Notes: generated from the sequence alone by a model not told the origin. Positions 1 through 10,740 are shown, counted from the first letter of the stretch. The stretch is DNA of 64,000 nucleotides from Cytophagaceae bacterium (GCA_027490155.1 JAIXYP010000009.1:186001-250000), one strand, 5' to 3'. A program made the numbers and translations.

Positions 1-681
1 GGCCCGCTCCCAAAGTTTGAGGCCGTTTTTGCCAGCTATGCGTAGCAGGAGCTCAAGCGGGAGTGCCGCTAGCTGCGCAATGGTACGGACGCCAATCTCA
101 GTCAGCTGGATACCCATCTTGGGACCCACACCTGGCATGTCACGCACAGGGAGGGGACCCAAAAAATGCCGTATCTGGTCTGGGAAAACTTGGCGTTCCC
201 CATCTGGTTTGGCAGTGCGGGTCGCAATCTTGCTGACCGTCTTGTTAGCGGATAGACCCAGAGAAATCGGCAGCCCTGTCTCCTTCCGGATACGGCGGCG
301 GATGTCATGCACCCAGTCATAAGCGCCATAAAACCGCTCGAAACCCGTCAGATCGATATAATGCTCGTCTATGCTGGCCTTCTCAAAGTCAGGCACCCGG
401 TCGGCAATGATGGCGGTGACCTCCTTGGACTTGGCCGAGTAGGAGTCCCAGTCGCCACGCACAACAATGGCCTCAGGGCAGAGCATGCGGGCACGCTTCA
501 TCGGCATGGCTGAGTGGACACCAAACTTGCGGGCTTCGTAGCTGCAGGCCGCCACCACCGCACGGTCGCCCATACCCCCCACCAGCACTGGCAGACCATG
601 CAAACGGGGGTTATGTAGCCGCTCGACAGACACAAAAAAGGTATCCATATCGAGGTGTGCGATGTATCGTGTAGGCTCCAT
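1..681 (-). CDS. dinB: DNA polymerase IV (Y family), C-terminal part outside window
   Basis: Error-prone translesion DNA polymerase of the Y family. The frame is open from the ATG at 681 to the window edge (227 codons), so the little-finger domain is missing only because the window ends. Visible hallmarks are the metal-binding and steric-gate motif DMDTFF (residues 11-16), the second acidic pair in SIDEHYIDLTG (D105, E106), and the helix-hairpin-helix stretch PVRDMPGVGPKMG. Canonical DinB usually has Ala after the DE pair; here it is His. The gene is divergent from the downstream symporter, with a 142-bp AT-rich spacer carrying one perfect DnaA-box-like nonamer. I see no LexA-type operator that I can defend. 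Confidence 0.93.
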   Translation of the reverse strand, partial: MEPTRYIAHLDMDTFFVSVERLHNPRLHGLPVLVGGMGDRAVVAACSYEARKFGVHSAMPMKRARMLCPEAIVVRGDWDSYSAKSKEVTAIIADRVPDFEKASIDEHYIDLTGFERFYGAYDWVHDIRRRIRKETGLPISLGLSANKTVSKIATRTAKPDGERQVFPDQIRHFLGPLPVRDMPGVGPKMGIQLTEIGVRTIAQLAALPLELLLRIAGKNGLKLWERA

Positions 682-729
682 TGATTAAATTATCGTCATA
701 CTTGAGATCATAATATAATCAAAATGGCG

Positions 730-765
730 TAATCCACAAAGCAGAAAACCCAAAAATGTGGATAA
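730..765. promoter_or_regulatory. DnaA-box-like pair between dinB and the symporter
   Basis: Position 757-765 reads TGTGGATAA, the exact reverse complement of the consensus DnaA box TTATCCACA. Position 730-738 reads TAATCCACA, one mismatch from consensus in the opposite orientation. The preceding 50 bp are AT-rich. A further perfect nonamer lies at 2481-2489. Whether DnaA binds here is unknown; about half an exact match is expected by chance in a window of this size. Confidence 0.3.
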
Positions 766-823
766 GTTGCGCAGATGCGCCTAGCTACATTGCTTTACGC
801 CATTTCGTTACCATATTTACCCC

Positions 824-2122
824 ATGCAACTAGCAACGATCTACTTGGTGCTGCGGTGGGTAGCCGTGGCTTTGGCCCTGTACTACGGATACAAAAAACG
901 GGATGGCACCATCTGGATTTTGGTTAGCATGGTCGTCGGTGTTGCCATCGGGCTTGACTTCCCCGAGCTGGGCAAGGAGCTGAAAGTCGTTAGCAAGGTT
1001 TTCCTACGGCTGATCAAGACCATCATCGCCCCACTGCTTTTCGCAACCTTGGTCTATGGCATTGCGGGGCATAGCAACCTCAAACAGGTGGGGCGTATGG
1101 GCCTCAAGTCCATTATCTACTTCGAGATCGTGACGACCTTGGCGCTGATCATCGGGCTATTGGCCATCAATTTCAGCGGGGCGGGCCTAGGCCTTAAGCT
1201 GCCACCAGGTGTCGAATCCGAAAACCTAGCTGTCAAGAGCCAAAGTTGGCAGGACGTCGTGCTCCATATTTTCCCCGAAAACATTGCCAAGTCCGTCTAT
1301 GAAGGCGAGGTTTTGCAAGTGGTGGTCTTCAGCATCCTGTTTGGTATTGGGGTGGCAATGGTGGCACAAGAGCACCAAAAACGCATGGTTCACTTCACCG
1401 AGAGCCTAGCCGAAGTGATGTTCAAGTTCACGGAAGCGATCATGATCTTGGCCCCGTTTGCAGTCGGTGCAGCTATTGCCTTCACCGTAAGCCAAATGGG
1501 CCTAGAGGTATTGCAGAACCTATTTATGTTGCTGATCACGCTCTATGCAGCCTTGGTCATCTTCTTACTAACGACCTTGCTGCCGATTGGCCTGTTGGTG
1601 GGCCTGCCCATCAAGCGGTTCGTCCAGGCCATTGCTGAGCCAGTGTCCTTAGCCTTTGCGACAACCAGCAGCGAGGCAGCTCTGCCCAAAGCCATGCGCG
1701 CCATGGAAGGCCTAGGCGTACCCCGTAAAGTCGTCGCCTTCGTGATGCCGATGGGCTATAGCTTCAACCTGGACGGCACAACGCTCTACCTATCATTGGC
1801 CTCTGTTTTTGTGGCCCAGATCGCAGGCATTGACCTGAGCTGGAAACAACAGCTACTGATGTGTTTTACACTGATGCTGACCAGCAAAGGGGTTGCTGGT
1901 GTCCCCAGAGCATCATTGGTGATCCTGCTCGGCACATGCGCGGCTTTTGGCCTGCCAAGTGAGCCCGTCTTTATCATCCTCGGTATCGATGTACTGATGG
2001 ATATGGCCCGCACCTCTGTCAACGTCATTGGCAACTGCTTGGCGACCTACGTCATCGCCCGTTGGGAAGGCGAACTGCTCGGGGCTGAAATCGTAGAGCC
2101 TCATAACGTCGTCGAGCCATAG
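824..2122 (+). CDS. DctA-like dicarboxylate/amino acid:cation symporter
   Basis: Inner-membrane secondary transporter of the DAACS (glutamate/C4-dicarboxylate) family, 432 aa with many hydrophobic segments. Family signatures are in place: the hairpin motif TSSEAALP (281-288), the NLDGT motif (315-319), and the TM8 substrate site with D393, R396 and N400, equivalent to D394/R397/N401 of the archaeal homologue GltPh. An Arg at this position is typical of carriers for acidic substrates, and TSSEAALP resembles DctA more than the glutamate carriers; the exact substrate cannot be read from sequence. It is transcribed alone: divergent from dinB and separated by over 100 bp from the next small gene. 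Confidence 0.92.
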   Translation: MQLATIYLVLRWVAVALALYYGYKKRDGTIWILVSMVVGVAIGLDFPELGKELKVVSKVFLRLIKTIIAPLLFATLVYGIAGHSNLKQVGRMGLKSIIYFEIVTTLALIIGLLAINFSGAGLGLKLPPGVESENLAVKSQSWQDVVLHIFPENIAKSVYEGEVLQVVVFSILFGIGVAMVAQEHQKRMVHFTESLAEVMFKFTEAIMILAPFAVGAAIAFTVSQMGLEVLQNLFMLLITLYAALVIFLLTTLLPIGLLVGLPIKRFVQAIAEPVSLAFATTSSEAALPKAMRAMEGLGVPRKVVAFVMPMGYSFNLDGTTLYLSLASVFVAQIAGIDLSWKQQLLMCFTLMLTSKGVAGVPRASLVILLGTCAAFGLPSEPVFIILGIDVLMDMARTSVNVIGNCLATYVIARWEGELLGAEIVEPHNVVEP

Positions 2123-2246
2123 TACTGACTAATGCTTGGTGGATTTCGCTTAAAATAAATTCTTGCAATAATCAAATAGTTGTTTTTTTTGCAGAGCGGT
2201 TAACCCACAAAGGGTTCATCCTGAGCACAACAACCTATAGTCAGCT

Positions 2247-2465
2247 ATGCGCCCTCCTCTTCTGACTCCCAAGGATTTCTTTGTTGGTTTCCTAGTCACT
2301 TCTTTTGTTAGCACAGTGCTGATGAGTGTAGTCGTTAGACAACTGCATCTTGATCTCGACACAACCAGCACCATCATCCTATATGGTTCAGTTTCAGTTG
2401 GCAACTTTGTCTGGATAGGGACTTTCCTATACCTAGTAAAGCGACGGTTGGAGAAGGGGGTGTAA
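2247..2465 (+). CDS. Small membrane protein with two predicted TM segments
   Basis: A 72-aa reading frame starting at an ATG. It shows two hydrophobic stretches (about residues 11-28 and 41-62) separated by a short charged loop, and ends in the basic sequence KRRLEKG, a positive-inside pattern for a hairpin with both ends in the cytoplasm. I do not recognise a family. A 134-aa frame lies on the opposite strand, but it is rich in Arg, Ser and Pro without hydrophobic pattern and looks like a shadow. The gene stands alone between the symporter and the flavoprotein. Real coding is plausible, not proven. Confidence 0.45.
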   Translation: MRPPLLTPKDFFVGFLVTSFVSTVLMSVVVRQLHLDLDTTSTIILYGSVSVGNFVWIGTFLYLVKRRLEKGV

Positions 2466-2468
2466 GTA

Positions 2469-2489
2469 AATGGATAACAATGTGGATAA
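2469..2489. promoter_or_regulatory. DnaA-box-like nonamer and half-match repeat
   Basis: 2481-2489 is TGTGGATAA, a perfect inverted DnaA box. A related copy (2469-2477, AATGGATAA, 7 of 9) lies exactly 12 bp upstream in the same orientation. It lies in the spacer upstream of the flavoprotein gene. Functional meaning is uncertain. Confidence 0.25.
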
Positions 2490-2636
2490 CACTTGACACG
2501 AATAGCAGCCTGATTTTGGCGGTAAATCAACGATTTTCTGGTTTCTGAGGGAGCTAACTGCAAAAAATCCACCATGCTAGGTCGGCAAATACGGGCATAG
2601 CTTGCATCTTTGGCTAGCAATACCCATCCCCAACCT

Positions 2637-4157
2637 ATGACTGATCAGCATCACTCTGCCAACACGACTCAATCCCAGCCTCTTTCTGACAATGACCGTG
2701 TTGACGTCTGCATCATTGGTGGCGGGCCAGCAGGCTTTGCAGCAGCGATGCGGGCGCTGGACTTCGGTCTGCGAGTCGTGCTTGTGGAACGTGCCAAGCT
2801 AGGAGGAGCAGGTGTCTATGATGGCGCCCTGACAAGCAAAACCCTATGGGAACTAAGCCGAGAGGCCCAAAATTCGCGTCGCAGGGCCGAAAAGTACTTT
2901 CAGCAATGCGAGCTGATTCGTTTTGACGAAGTCCTGAACGAGGTGCAGGAGGCCATCTATGAGCGCAAGTCTATGCTTGAGCATCACCTCTATCACCTCC
3001 AACGTCATGCCGATCACAATTTCAGGATCCTGAGTGGTGATGCTAGCTTTATCGATCCGCACACGATCGAGATTAAAGGAGTTAATGGTAAAGTCGAATT
3101 ACTGGCTGCACACAACTTTGTATTGGCCACTGGCAGTCGCCCACGCTATCTGCCCCACCTGCCTATCGACGAAAAGATCGTGATGACAAGTGATGGTGTC
3201 AAAAATCTTGAAGAATTTCCACGCAGTTTGGTGGTCCTGGGCGCTGGGGTCATCGGCTGCGAGTTCACGACAATCTTTAGCAGTTTTGGCCGTACTCAAG
3301 TCAAACTTATCTGCCGAGAGGACCGTATCCTGTCGATGGAGGACCCAGATATTTCGGCAGCGGTTGAGGCATCTTTATTGCGTAATGGGGTCACGATCCA
3401 TAAGAATGCGGAGCTACGCAAGATGGAAATTCGGGATGGTAAGGTCTGGTATGAGCTCTGCATCAGCAACGATGCCTGCCACTGGTTTGAGGCTGACAAT
3501 GCGATGGTCTCTATTGGGCGGGTAGCGAATACCGAGTCACTCGGGCTTGAGCGCATTGGTGTGCAGCTAAAACCCAACGGCTTTGTCTTGGATGACGATA
3601 CCCGTACCACCGTCCCGCATATCTATGCTGTCGGTGACTTAACGGCAGATGTCAGCCTCGTGAATGTCGGTGAGCTAGAAGGTCGCCATGCCATTGAGCT
3701 CATTGCAGGGCTGAACCCAGAGCCCTTGCGGTATGACAACATCAGCACCATCATGTTCCTGAACCCCGAGATTGCGGGTGTAGGCCTCAACGAAACGCAA
3801 GCCCAAGCTGCCAAGTTACCCTACCGTATGGCCGTGCTGGACTATAGTAACATCGCCCGTGCAGTCGCGATGCGCAACACTATTGGCTTCTTCAAGATTT
3901 TAGTCACAGACGAAGACAAGCCAAAAATCCTTGGGATGCGGGCAGTAGGCGAGCATGCTAGCAGTGCCATCCAGGCCGTAGCCCTCATGATTGGCACTGA
4001 TACCACAATCGACCACTTAGCGGACATGATCCATCCTCACCCTAGCATTGTTGAAGGGGTGCAGGAGGCATTGCGCATGTTGCTTGATAGACCTATCTTT
4101 AAGGACTGGTACCCTAACCAATACCATGCGGTCAAACGCTGGGCTCCAGTAGAATAG
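2637..4157 (+). CDS. FAD/NAD(P)-dependent oxidoreductase, Lpd/SthA-like without redox cysteines
   Basis: Class I pyridine nucleotide-disulfide oxidoreductase fold, 506 aa from the ATG at 2637; a TTG nine codons upstream is the less likely start. The FAD motif is GGGPAG (about 28-33), the NAD(P) motif is GAGVIG near the middle, and the second FAD contact is IYAVGDL. The C-terminal dimerisation domain keeps the HPHPSIVE motif corresponding to the HxHPT..E catalytic pair of dihydrolipoamide dehydrogenase. Where Lpd has GGTCLNVGCIPSK this protein has GGAGVYDGALTSK, so both redox cysteines are replaced (G59 and A64). It therefore cannot oxidise dihydrolipoamide by the usual disulfide route. A transhydrogenase-like or other hydride-transfer role is possible; E. 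coli SthA also lacks the normal cysteine pair. No 2-oxoacid dehydrogenase genes are adjacent. Confidence 0.85.
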   Translation: MTDQHHSANTTQSQPLSDNDRVDVCIIGGGPAGFAAAMRALDFGLRVVLVERAKLGGAGVYDGALTSKTLWELSREAQNSRRRAEKYFQQCELIRFDEVLNEVQEAIYERKSMLEHHLYHLQRHADHNFRILSGDASFIDPHTIEIKGVNGKVELLAAHNFVLATGSRPRYLPHLPIDEKIVMTSDGVKNLEEFPRSLVVLGAGVIGCEFTTIFSSFGRTQVKLICREDRILSMEDPDISAAVEASLLRNGVTIHKNAELRKMEIRDGKVWYELCISNDACHWFEADNAMVSIGRVANTESLGLERIGVQLKPNGFVLDDDTRTTVPHIYAVGDLTADVSLVNVGELEGRHAIELIAGLNPEPLRYDNISTIMFLNPEIAGVGLNETQAQAAKLPYRMAVLDYSNIARAVAMRNTIGFFKILVTDEDKPKILGMRAVGEHASSAIQAVALMIGTDTTIDHLADMIHPHPSIVEGVQEALRMLLDRPIFKDWYPNQYHAVKRWAPVE

Positions 4158-4189
4158 CCAATAGATGATTACTGCAAGTAGGTTCTACC

Positions 4190-7100
4190 CTATCTTGCTA
4201 CTATCACTCGATACCGCAAAACCCCTACCTCTGTTCTTAGCTCAAGCGAATAGAGGCCATTGGCATAGGTATCGGTCGAGATTTGATTGCCTTGACCTGT
4301 AGCCACCAGACGTGATGTAGCATCATACAATCGCCAAGGAGTACTGGCTTTAAGCATCAGCAGGTCGGCAGTTGGGATGGGATATGGTTGATAGGCTTCC
4401 TTTTGTGCCTCCGTGCCCAGACTAGTAGTACCATCGGTGACTACAAGGGGCAACTGCAGGGTGTCAGCACAAGGGCTTGTTGTACTCCTTACTATGAGTT
4501 TGATTTGGTAGATACCAGGGCTAGCGTATCGTTGTGTAGTTATGGGCAAGTTGGATGTATTGCCATTGCCGAAATCCCAGGCATAGCTAGTAGCCCCAAT
4601 ACTTTGGTTGATAAAGTTCACGGTGTTGCCCAATTGGAGATCTAGCACAGAGGGCGTCATTACAAAGTCAGCCTGTGGGCCAGTCGTGGTGACAGTCAGG
4701 GGCGTGGCTTGGCTTTCGAATACGGAATCAATGTTTGTAACATAGAACGTTGTGGTTCGCCTCACATTCCGGACCAGTAAAAAACGCCCGGTGCCAATCG
4801 GGGTGCTAAGTGCTGGCCGGTCATAAAAATTAAACTGCTGCCCATTAGAAGGTACTAGCAAGACATCAGCCCCTGCACAAACAGTCATGCTACTGATGGA
4901 AGGTGTAGGGCCAGTCCGACCAGCACTATAGGCTGCTTTCGCACTATTGACGGTACTCCGTAGTTCAGCTAATGAATACCCTGCCCCAATCGCAAAGGCA
5001 ATCTTGGCCTTCTGCCCAGGGAGCAATCGCCGCATTTTGATACCAGTGATCGTGGCTACATCATTGCCCTCAGGTTTGCTGAAACCTGCCTCTGGCCGCA
5101 AAACACCACGTGATATCGACCGAAACTTGTTGGCCAAACTAAAGCCACCGTTAAAGTTCACATTTGTACCCTGTACCGTTTGGTCAAGATCACTAGCGAA
5201 GTACTGTGGCTCACCACCACCTACTGCCTGAACACCAGCATATATCTGCGGACCGTAGTAGCTGGCTCCACCTGCTGCATTGAAGGCATAGCCAAGGCGA
5301 TTGATTGTATCCCAGCGTGCAAAGTTCTGGCTATAGTTGTTCAAATCCCAGTCCGTAAATACCCCAACTGAGAGGCTATCATAAACAGTCTGGCTCTGAT
5401 TCAAGATCTCATACTCTAGGATATGACAGCGATTGGCAGGAATTGTCGGCAGGCTTGTAATTGATTGACGAACCAATAGGTCTAGTCGGTTGCGACCATA
5501 AAGTGAGTCCTTAAACGCCGATGTTGCACGTAAAATTCCCCCAACTGTTGGCTGCGAACGAATGCGGCTCAGCGTCCCAAAGTGCTGGTCTTTGCCCGTA
5601 GTGTCGATGACGTTATTAGGCACTTGCTGCGGATTGGCACCGATCAGGAGGCCTGCCCCTGCAACTAGCAGTTTACCATCCAACGTGATGCTATTGCCGA
5701 TCTGGTTGGTAACATCCTGATAAGCAATGCGCCCCGGTGACGAATAAGTAGCCCCAAAGCGGTTATTGGCAATGGTCACAAAGTCTTGGTTAACTGTAAA
5801 CTTATGACTCTGGAAGTCCGTGTAGTTATTACTCCCTAGCCTAAAGACTAGGATGGTTGATTGATTGACTGGCGTGCCTGCTGGGATAAAAATCTTGAGT
5901 GGAACCGTTGTATTAGTTGCTGAGCCAAGGGTTGGTAAAGCTCCAAATTGCCAAAATCCTTGGGTCACGATGGCGTTACCTGCCGAGACCGATACTTGCA
6001 CATTGCCGAACAAAACAGGGTCTAGGTAATTGATCACCTTTAGCCTGATTTCGAGGGTATCGCCAGAATTACGAGCCGATCCTGATTGACGACCTACGAT
6101 CTCAACATCGCTGATACGCATCGCGATCGGTTTTGTTTTGGTAACTGCATTGATCAAGTTAAGCCGCCCGGACCCCACCCGATCATACCGATTCCGATTG
6201 ACCCCGACGAACCTGTTATCATCGCTATTAACCCGGACAAGCTCTGCAATCTGAAGGGCATTATAGAACGGAAAGACCGCCTTAGCAAGTGCCGCACCAG
6301 CAGCTACCATTGGCGCAGCGAAGGACGAGCCACTACTTGTGCTGTTATATCCGCCCACTGCATTAATCGACCAAATATTGCCGCCTGGCGCATTTATATC
6401 CACGTAGGCGCTAAATGTTGCTGCTACATCAAGCTGATCTGCGTAGTCATTAAATGCGACTGACAGAACATAAGGGTATGAAGCAGGCAAAAAGTCTAGC
6501 TCCGAAGGGGTGTTGCCAGCCGCTGCAACGATGGTTGCATTTTTGTTGATGGCAGCGTAGTTGATGATCGCTCGCTCGAACTCGCTTTGGTTGTTGCGGT
6601 TACGTCCCCAACTGAGGTTTATCACCTGACAGCCACGATCTGCAGCATAGACCACACCAGCATACAGATCGGCAGCTGACTGATTGTTAGGCCCAAAAAC
6701 GACGACTGGGACAAACATGGTCTTGTAGCCAACGCCTGCTATACCTCGACCATTATTGGCCTCGGCAGCAGCGATACCAGCCACCACCTGTCCATGGCCA
6801 TTGCTATTGATTGCAATACCTAAGTTGTTGTTGTTGTTGAAAAAATTCCAGCCATAATAGTCATCCACAAAACCGTTGTTGTCATCATCCAGCCCATTAA
6901 TGGGGTCTGTTGTATTGAAGGCGATTTTGTTGCGTAGGTCTTCTTGCAAGACATCTAGCCCTGAGTCCACAACGCCGATTTTGATGCTACTATCTCCCTT
7001 GGTGAGGCTCCATGCATCGTATGCCTTTATGAGATTCAGGTAGTTACCTTGACCTGTAACGGCCGGATTGGCCAATGGGTCATTAGGTGTGAACAGCAAA

Positions 7101-7621
7101 TCATGCTGATAAAGCGGCTCAGCCCACAGGACGCAAGTCAAGGCCGTGGCAGAGCGCAGTATTTTGGCCAATTCTGTTTTTTGTGGTGATGCTGACTGTT
7201 GCAGTGTCACACGGTAGATCAGGGTGAGATCAGTCAACGGTAGGCCCATCTCGTTGACCACTTTGGTAGGTGGCTCATGTAGCGGAAACATGCGTTGGAC
7301 ACCATAGCCATTGTCCTGTGCCCATTGTTGCAACAGCTCTGACCCTTGTGCACGCGCGGCTGGCCTTAGTGATAACACAAACTGACCGGGAACGATACCA
7401 TCACTTGATGTTGCTGTCACCAATGCTTGTGCATCACATCGACTAGGGATCATTGTCCCAATTATGATTAGGATAATGCAACTCATTGACCACCAACCAA
7501 TTGAAAGGCTTCTATCCAGCCCAGCTTTTATTGCTATGGTGTACGATAATCTGGATCCTTGGCAAAAAATGGTCATGGCCGGTGCTTTTGGTTGGGGCAT
7601 CAATGCCGTGAATTTCATCAA
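4190..7621 (-). CDS. Secreted subtilisin-like (S8) protease with PKD domain and T9SS sorting signal
   Basis: Large exported serine protease, 1143 aa. The catalytic triad is visible: D219 in VVDSGLD, H276 in NGHGQVVAG, S433 in SGSSFAAPMVA, with the oxyanion Asn N370 in AAAGN. The His motif is HGQ rather than the usual HGT. The hydrophobic signal segment lies near residues 47-58 and ends near DAQA, so the true start may be an internal Met (M16 or M46) rather than the annotated one. Residues about 67-190 look like a propeptide. A PKD-like domain (SYAWDFGNGNTSN) precedes a C-terminal type IX secretion sorting domain ending in a YPIP...GLYSLEL...YRVIV pattern. It is convergent with the flavoprotein gene. 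Substrate unknown. Confidence 0.9.
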   Translation of the reverse strand: MMKFTALMPQPKAPAMTIFCQGSRLSYTIAIKAGLDRSLSIGWWSMSCIILIIIGTMIPSRCDAQALVTATSSDGIVPGQFVLSLRPAARAQGSELLQQWAQDNGYGVQRMFPLHEPPTKVVNEMGLPLTDLTLIYRVTLQQSASPQKTELAKILRSATALTCVLWAEPLYQHDLLFTPNDPLANPAVTGQGNYLNLIKAYDAWSLTKGDSSIKIGVVDSGLDVLQEDLRNKIAFNTTDPINGLDDDNNGFVDDYYGWNFFNNNNNLGIAINSNGHGQVVAGIAAAEANNGRGIAGVGYKTMFVPVVVFGPNNQSAADLYAGVVYAADRGCQVINLSWGRNRNNQSEFERAIINYAAINKNATIVAAAGNTPSELDFLPASYPYVLSVAFNDYADQLDVAATFSAYVDINAPGGNIWSINAVGGYNSTSSGSSFAAPMVAAGAALAKAVFPFYNALQIAELVRVNSDDNRFVGVNRNRYDRVGSGRLNLINAVTKTKPIAMRISDVEIVGRQSGSARNSGDTLEIRLKVINYLDPVLFGNVQVSVSAGNAIVTQGFWQFGALPTLGSATNTTVPLKIFIPAGTPVNQSTILVFRLGSNNYTDFQSHKFTVNQDFVTIANNRFGATYSSPGRIAYQDVTNQIGNSITLDGKLLVAGAGLLIGANPQQVPNNVIDTTGKDQHFGTLSRIRSQPTVGGILRATSAFKDSLYGRNRLDLLVRQSITSLPTIPANRCHILEYEILNQSQTVYDSLSVGVFTDWDLNNYSQNFARWDTINRLGYAFNAAGGASYYGPQIYAGVQAVGGGEPQYFASDLDQTVQGTNVNFNGGFSLANKFRSISRGVLRPEAGFSKPEGNDVATITGIKMRRLLPGQKAKIAFAIGAGYSLAELRSTVNSAKAAYSAGRTGPTPSISSMTVCAGADVLLVPSNGQQFNFYDRPALSTPIGTGRFLLVRNVRRTTTFYVTNIDSVFESQATPLTVTTTGPQADFVMTPSVLDLQLGNTVNFINQSIGATSYAWDFGNGNTSNLPITTQRYASPGIYQIKLIVRSTTSPCADTLQLPLVVTDGTTSLGTEAQKEAYQPYPIPTADLLMLKASTPWRLYDATSRLVATGQGNQISTDTYANGLYSLELRTEVGVLRYRVIVAR

Positions 7622-7931
7622 CGATTGTTGTCATCCCGCCTCTTGACAAATGTAACAGAATGTACCGAAACTTTGGTTGGTCCGACGTAGCATTTGGGCC
7701 AACATAAGCCCCTTAACAGGTATGCGAAATCAATATATCTACCCAGTCTGCCCCAAACGAAAGGTCTATGATGGATGGCCTACAGTCCTGAAAAAGTTTT
7801 ACCTTTGGCCCGCATGATTGGCGCCTCGACAGCACATCTGCCCAAGTTAGGCCACTTTTGGCGCTACCTTTAGGCTGGTGCAGGTTGGAAAGTTGCCCGA
7901 TTGCTACTGTTTCAATAACCAATCCTCTACC
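7622..7931. other. Divergent intergenic region, S8 protease / fabI
   Basis: A 310-bp non-coding gap between divergent genes. Apart from the TACATTTG box for the protease and a near match TACCTTTA (7865-7872) on the fabI side, I see no hairpin, repeat or convincing gene. Short frames here (for example 7713-7922 minus) have no coding character. Confidence 0.5.
7647..7654 (-). promoter_or_regulatory. Possible -7 promoter element of the S8 protease gene
   Basis: On the minus strand this reads TACATTTG, an exact match to the Bacteroidota -7 consensus TAnnTTTG, 26 bp upstream of the longest ORF start. No good TTG -33 box lies at the usual distance, so the call is weak. If it is used, it would favour a start near 7621 over the internal Met codons. 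Confidence 0.3.
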
Positions 7932-8762
7932 ATGGCTTATAACCTGCTACAAGGTAAACGCGGTATCATTTTCGGTGCCCTAGACGAGAACTCCATTGCC
8001 TGGAAAACGGCCCAAAAAGTATTCGAAGAAGGTGGCCGCTTTGTCCTGACCAATGCCCCAATCGCGATGCGTATGGGCAAAATCAATGAGCTAGCCGCAG
8101 CCTGCCAGACGGAAGTTGTCGCAGCCGACGCCACCTCTGTTGAGGATCTCGAAAACCTCGTAACCCGTGCTCAGGAAGTTTTGGGCGGCAAGCTCGACTT
8201 CATCCTGCACTCCATAGGCATGAGCCCTAACATCCGTAAGGGTAAAAACTATGGCGACCTGAACTACGATTTCTTCAACAAAACGCTTGATGTCTCTGCT
8301 TTGTCGTTCCACAAGGTGATGCATGTGGCCGAAAAGCTTGATGCCCTAAACGATGGTGCCTCGATCGTCGCTCTTAGCTACATTGCTGCCCAGCGTTCGT
8401 TCCCTGACTATACGGACATGAGCCAAGCCAAAGCCATGCTTGAAAGCATTGCCCGAAGCTATGGCCAACGCCTTGGCAAACTCAAAGGTGTACGTGTCAA
8501 CACCATTTCTCAGTCCCCAACCATGACCACTGCTGGTCAAGGAGTCGGCGGGTTTGATGTCTTCTTTGACTTTGCAGACAAGATGTCCCCACTTGGTAAC
8601 GCTACTGCCGAAGACTGTGCCGACTATACTGTTACCCTCTTTAGCGATCTGACCAAAAAAGTTACGATGCAAAACCTGCTTCATGATGGTGGCTTCAGCT
8701 CGGCTGGTATTTCTGAAGAGATCGTGGCAGACCTCGTTAAGGTACGTGACCTTGGCAAATAG
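7932..8762 (+). CDS. fabI: Enoyl-[acyl-carrier-protein] reductase (NADH)
   Basis: Catalyses the last reduction of each fatty-acid elongation cycle in the cytoplasm. The protein is 276 aa from the ATG at 7932; an upstream in-frame start at 7878 would add 18 residues with no family counterpart. The FabI-type short-chain dehydrogenase signature is intact: the nucleotide-binding region IIFGALDENSIAW, HSIGMSPN, and the catalytic tyrosines Y150 and Y160 with K167 in the Y-x6-K arrangement (YTDMSQAK). The residue spacing matches E. coli FabI (Y146, Y156, K163). It is a single-gene unit, followed by a strong intrinsic terminator. Confidence 0.95.
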   Translation: MAYNLLQGKRGIIFGALDENSIAWKTAQKVFEEGGRFVLTNAPIAMRMGKINELAAACQTEVVAADATSVEDLENLVTRAQEVLGGKLDFILHSIGMSPNIRKGKNYGDLNYDFFNKTLDVSALSFHKVMHVAEKLDALNDGASIVALSYIAAQRSFPDYTDMSQAKAMLESIARSYGQRLGKLKGVRVNTISQSPTMTTAGQGVGGFDVFFDFADKMSPLGNATAEDCADYTVTLFSDLTKKVTMQNLLHDGGFSSAGISEEIVADLVKVRDLGK

Positions 8763-8794
8763 TCTAACGACTACCATAACACTACCCTATCATA

Positions 8795-8834
8795 CCAAAC
8801 CCCAGCTTAACCAATAGGCTGGGGTTTGGCTTTT
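8795..8834 (+). terminator. Intrinsic terminator of fabI
   Basis: A perfect 12-bp stem pairs 8795-8806 (CCAAACCCCAGC) with 8818-8829. The loop is 11 nt, and a CTTTT run follows. Confidence 0.85.
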
Positions 8835-9023
8835 GTAATCCAATCGATTCCGTGCAAAGAACTGTTGGGTCCTGATCTCACATTGTTAACCTATTCTGGA
8901 TCCTATTAAATAAAGACAAGTCAGGAAAATGGTAACTCCGCCTATTCTGCCACAGAGCCCACCATATCAATAATATTTTGGCCAAAATTCTGCAATTTTG
9001 TAGCTTAATCGTCCTGGCCGTGA

Positions 9024-10661
<1,638 letters not shown>

Positions 10662-10712
10662 TTGATCTGTTTAACAGTAAACTCAATACGTATGTCAGAG
10701 ATTAGATAAATC

Positions 10713-10740
10713 AAAAAAGGGAGCCTAGGCTCCCTTTTTT
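10713..10740. terminator. Bidirectional intrinsic terminator (perfect 28-bp palindrome)
   Basis: The 28 bases form a perfect palindrome: six A, GGGAGCC, GGCTCCC and six T around a TA centre. It lies between the convergent ABC-F and DUF6807 genes and can serve both strands. Confidence 0.9.

Noticed and set aside
2216-2620. 134-codon minus-strand frame opposite the small membrane protein
   Set aside because: Arg/Ser-rich with no hydrophobic or domain pattern; it also overlaps the N-terminus of the flavoprotein frame. The plus-strand frame has the better coding look.
6086-6463. 125-codon plus-strand frame inside the S8 protease gene
   Set aside because: Antisense shadow of the catalytic domain, whose triad is intact on the minus strand.
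7713-7922. 69-codon minus-strand frame in the protease/fabI gap
   Set aside because: No recognisable features; lies in a divergent promoter region.
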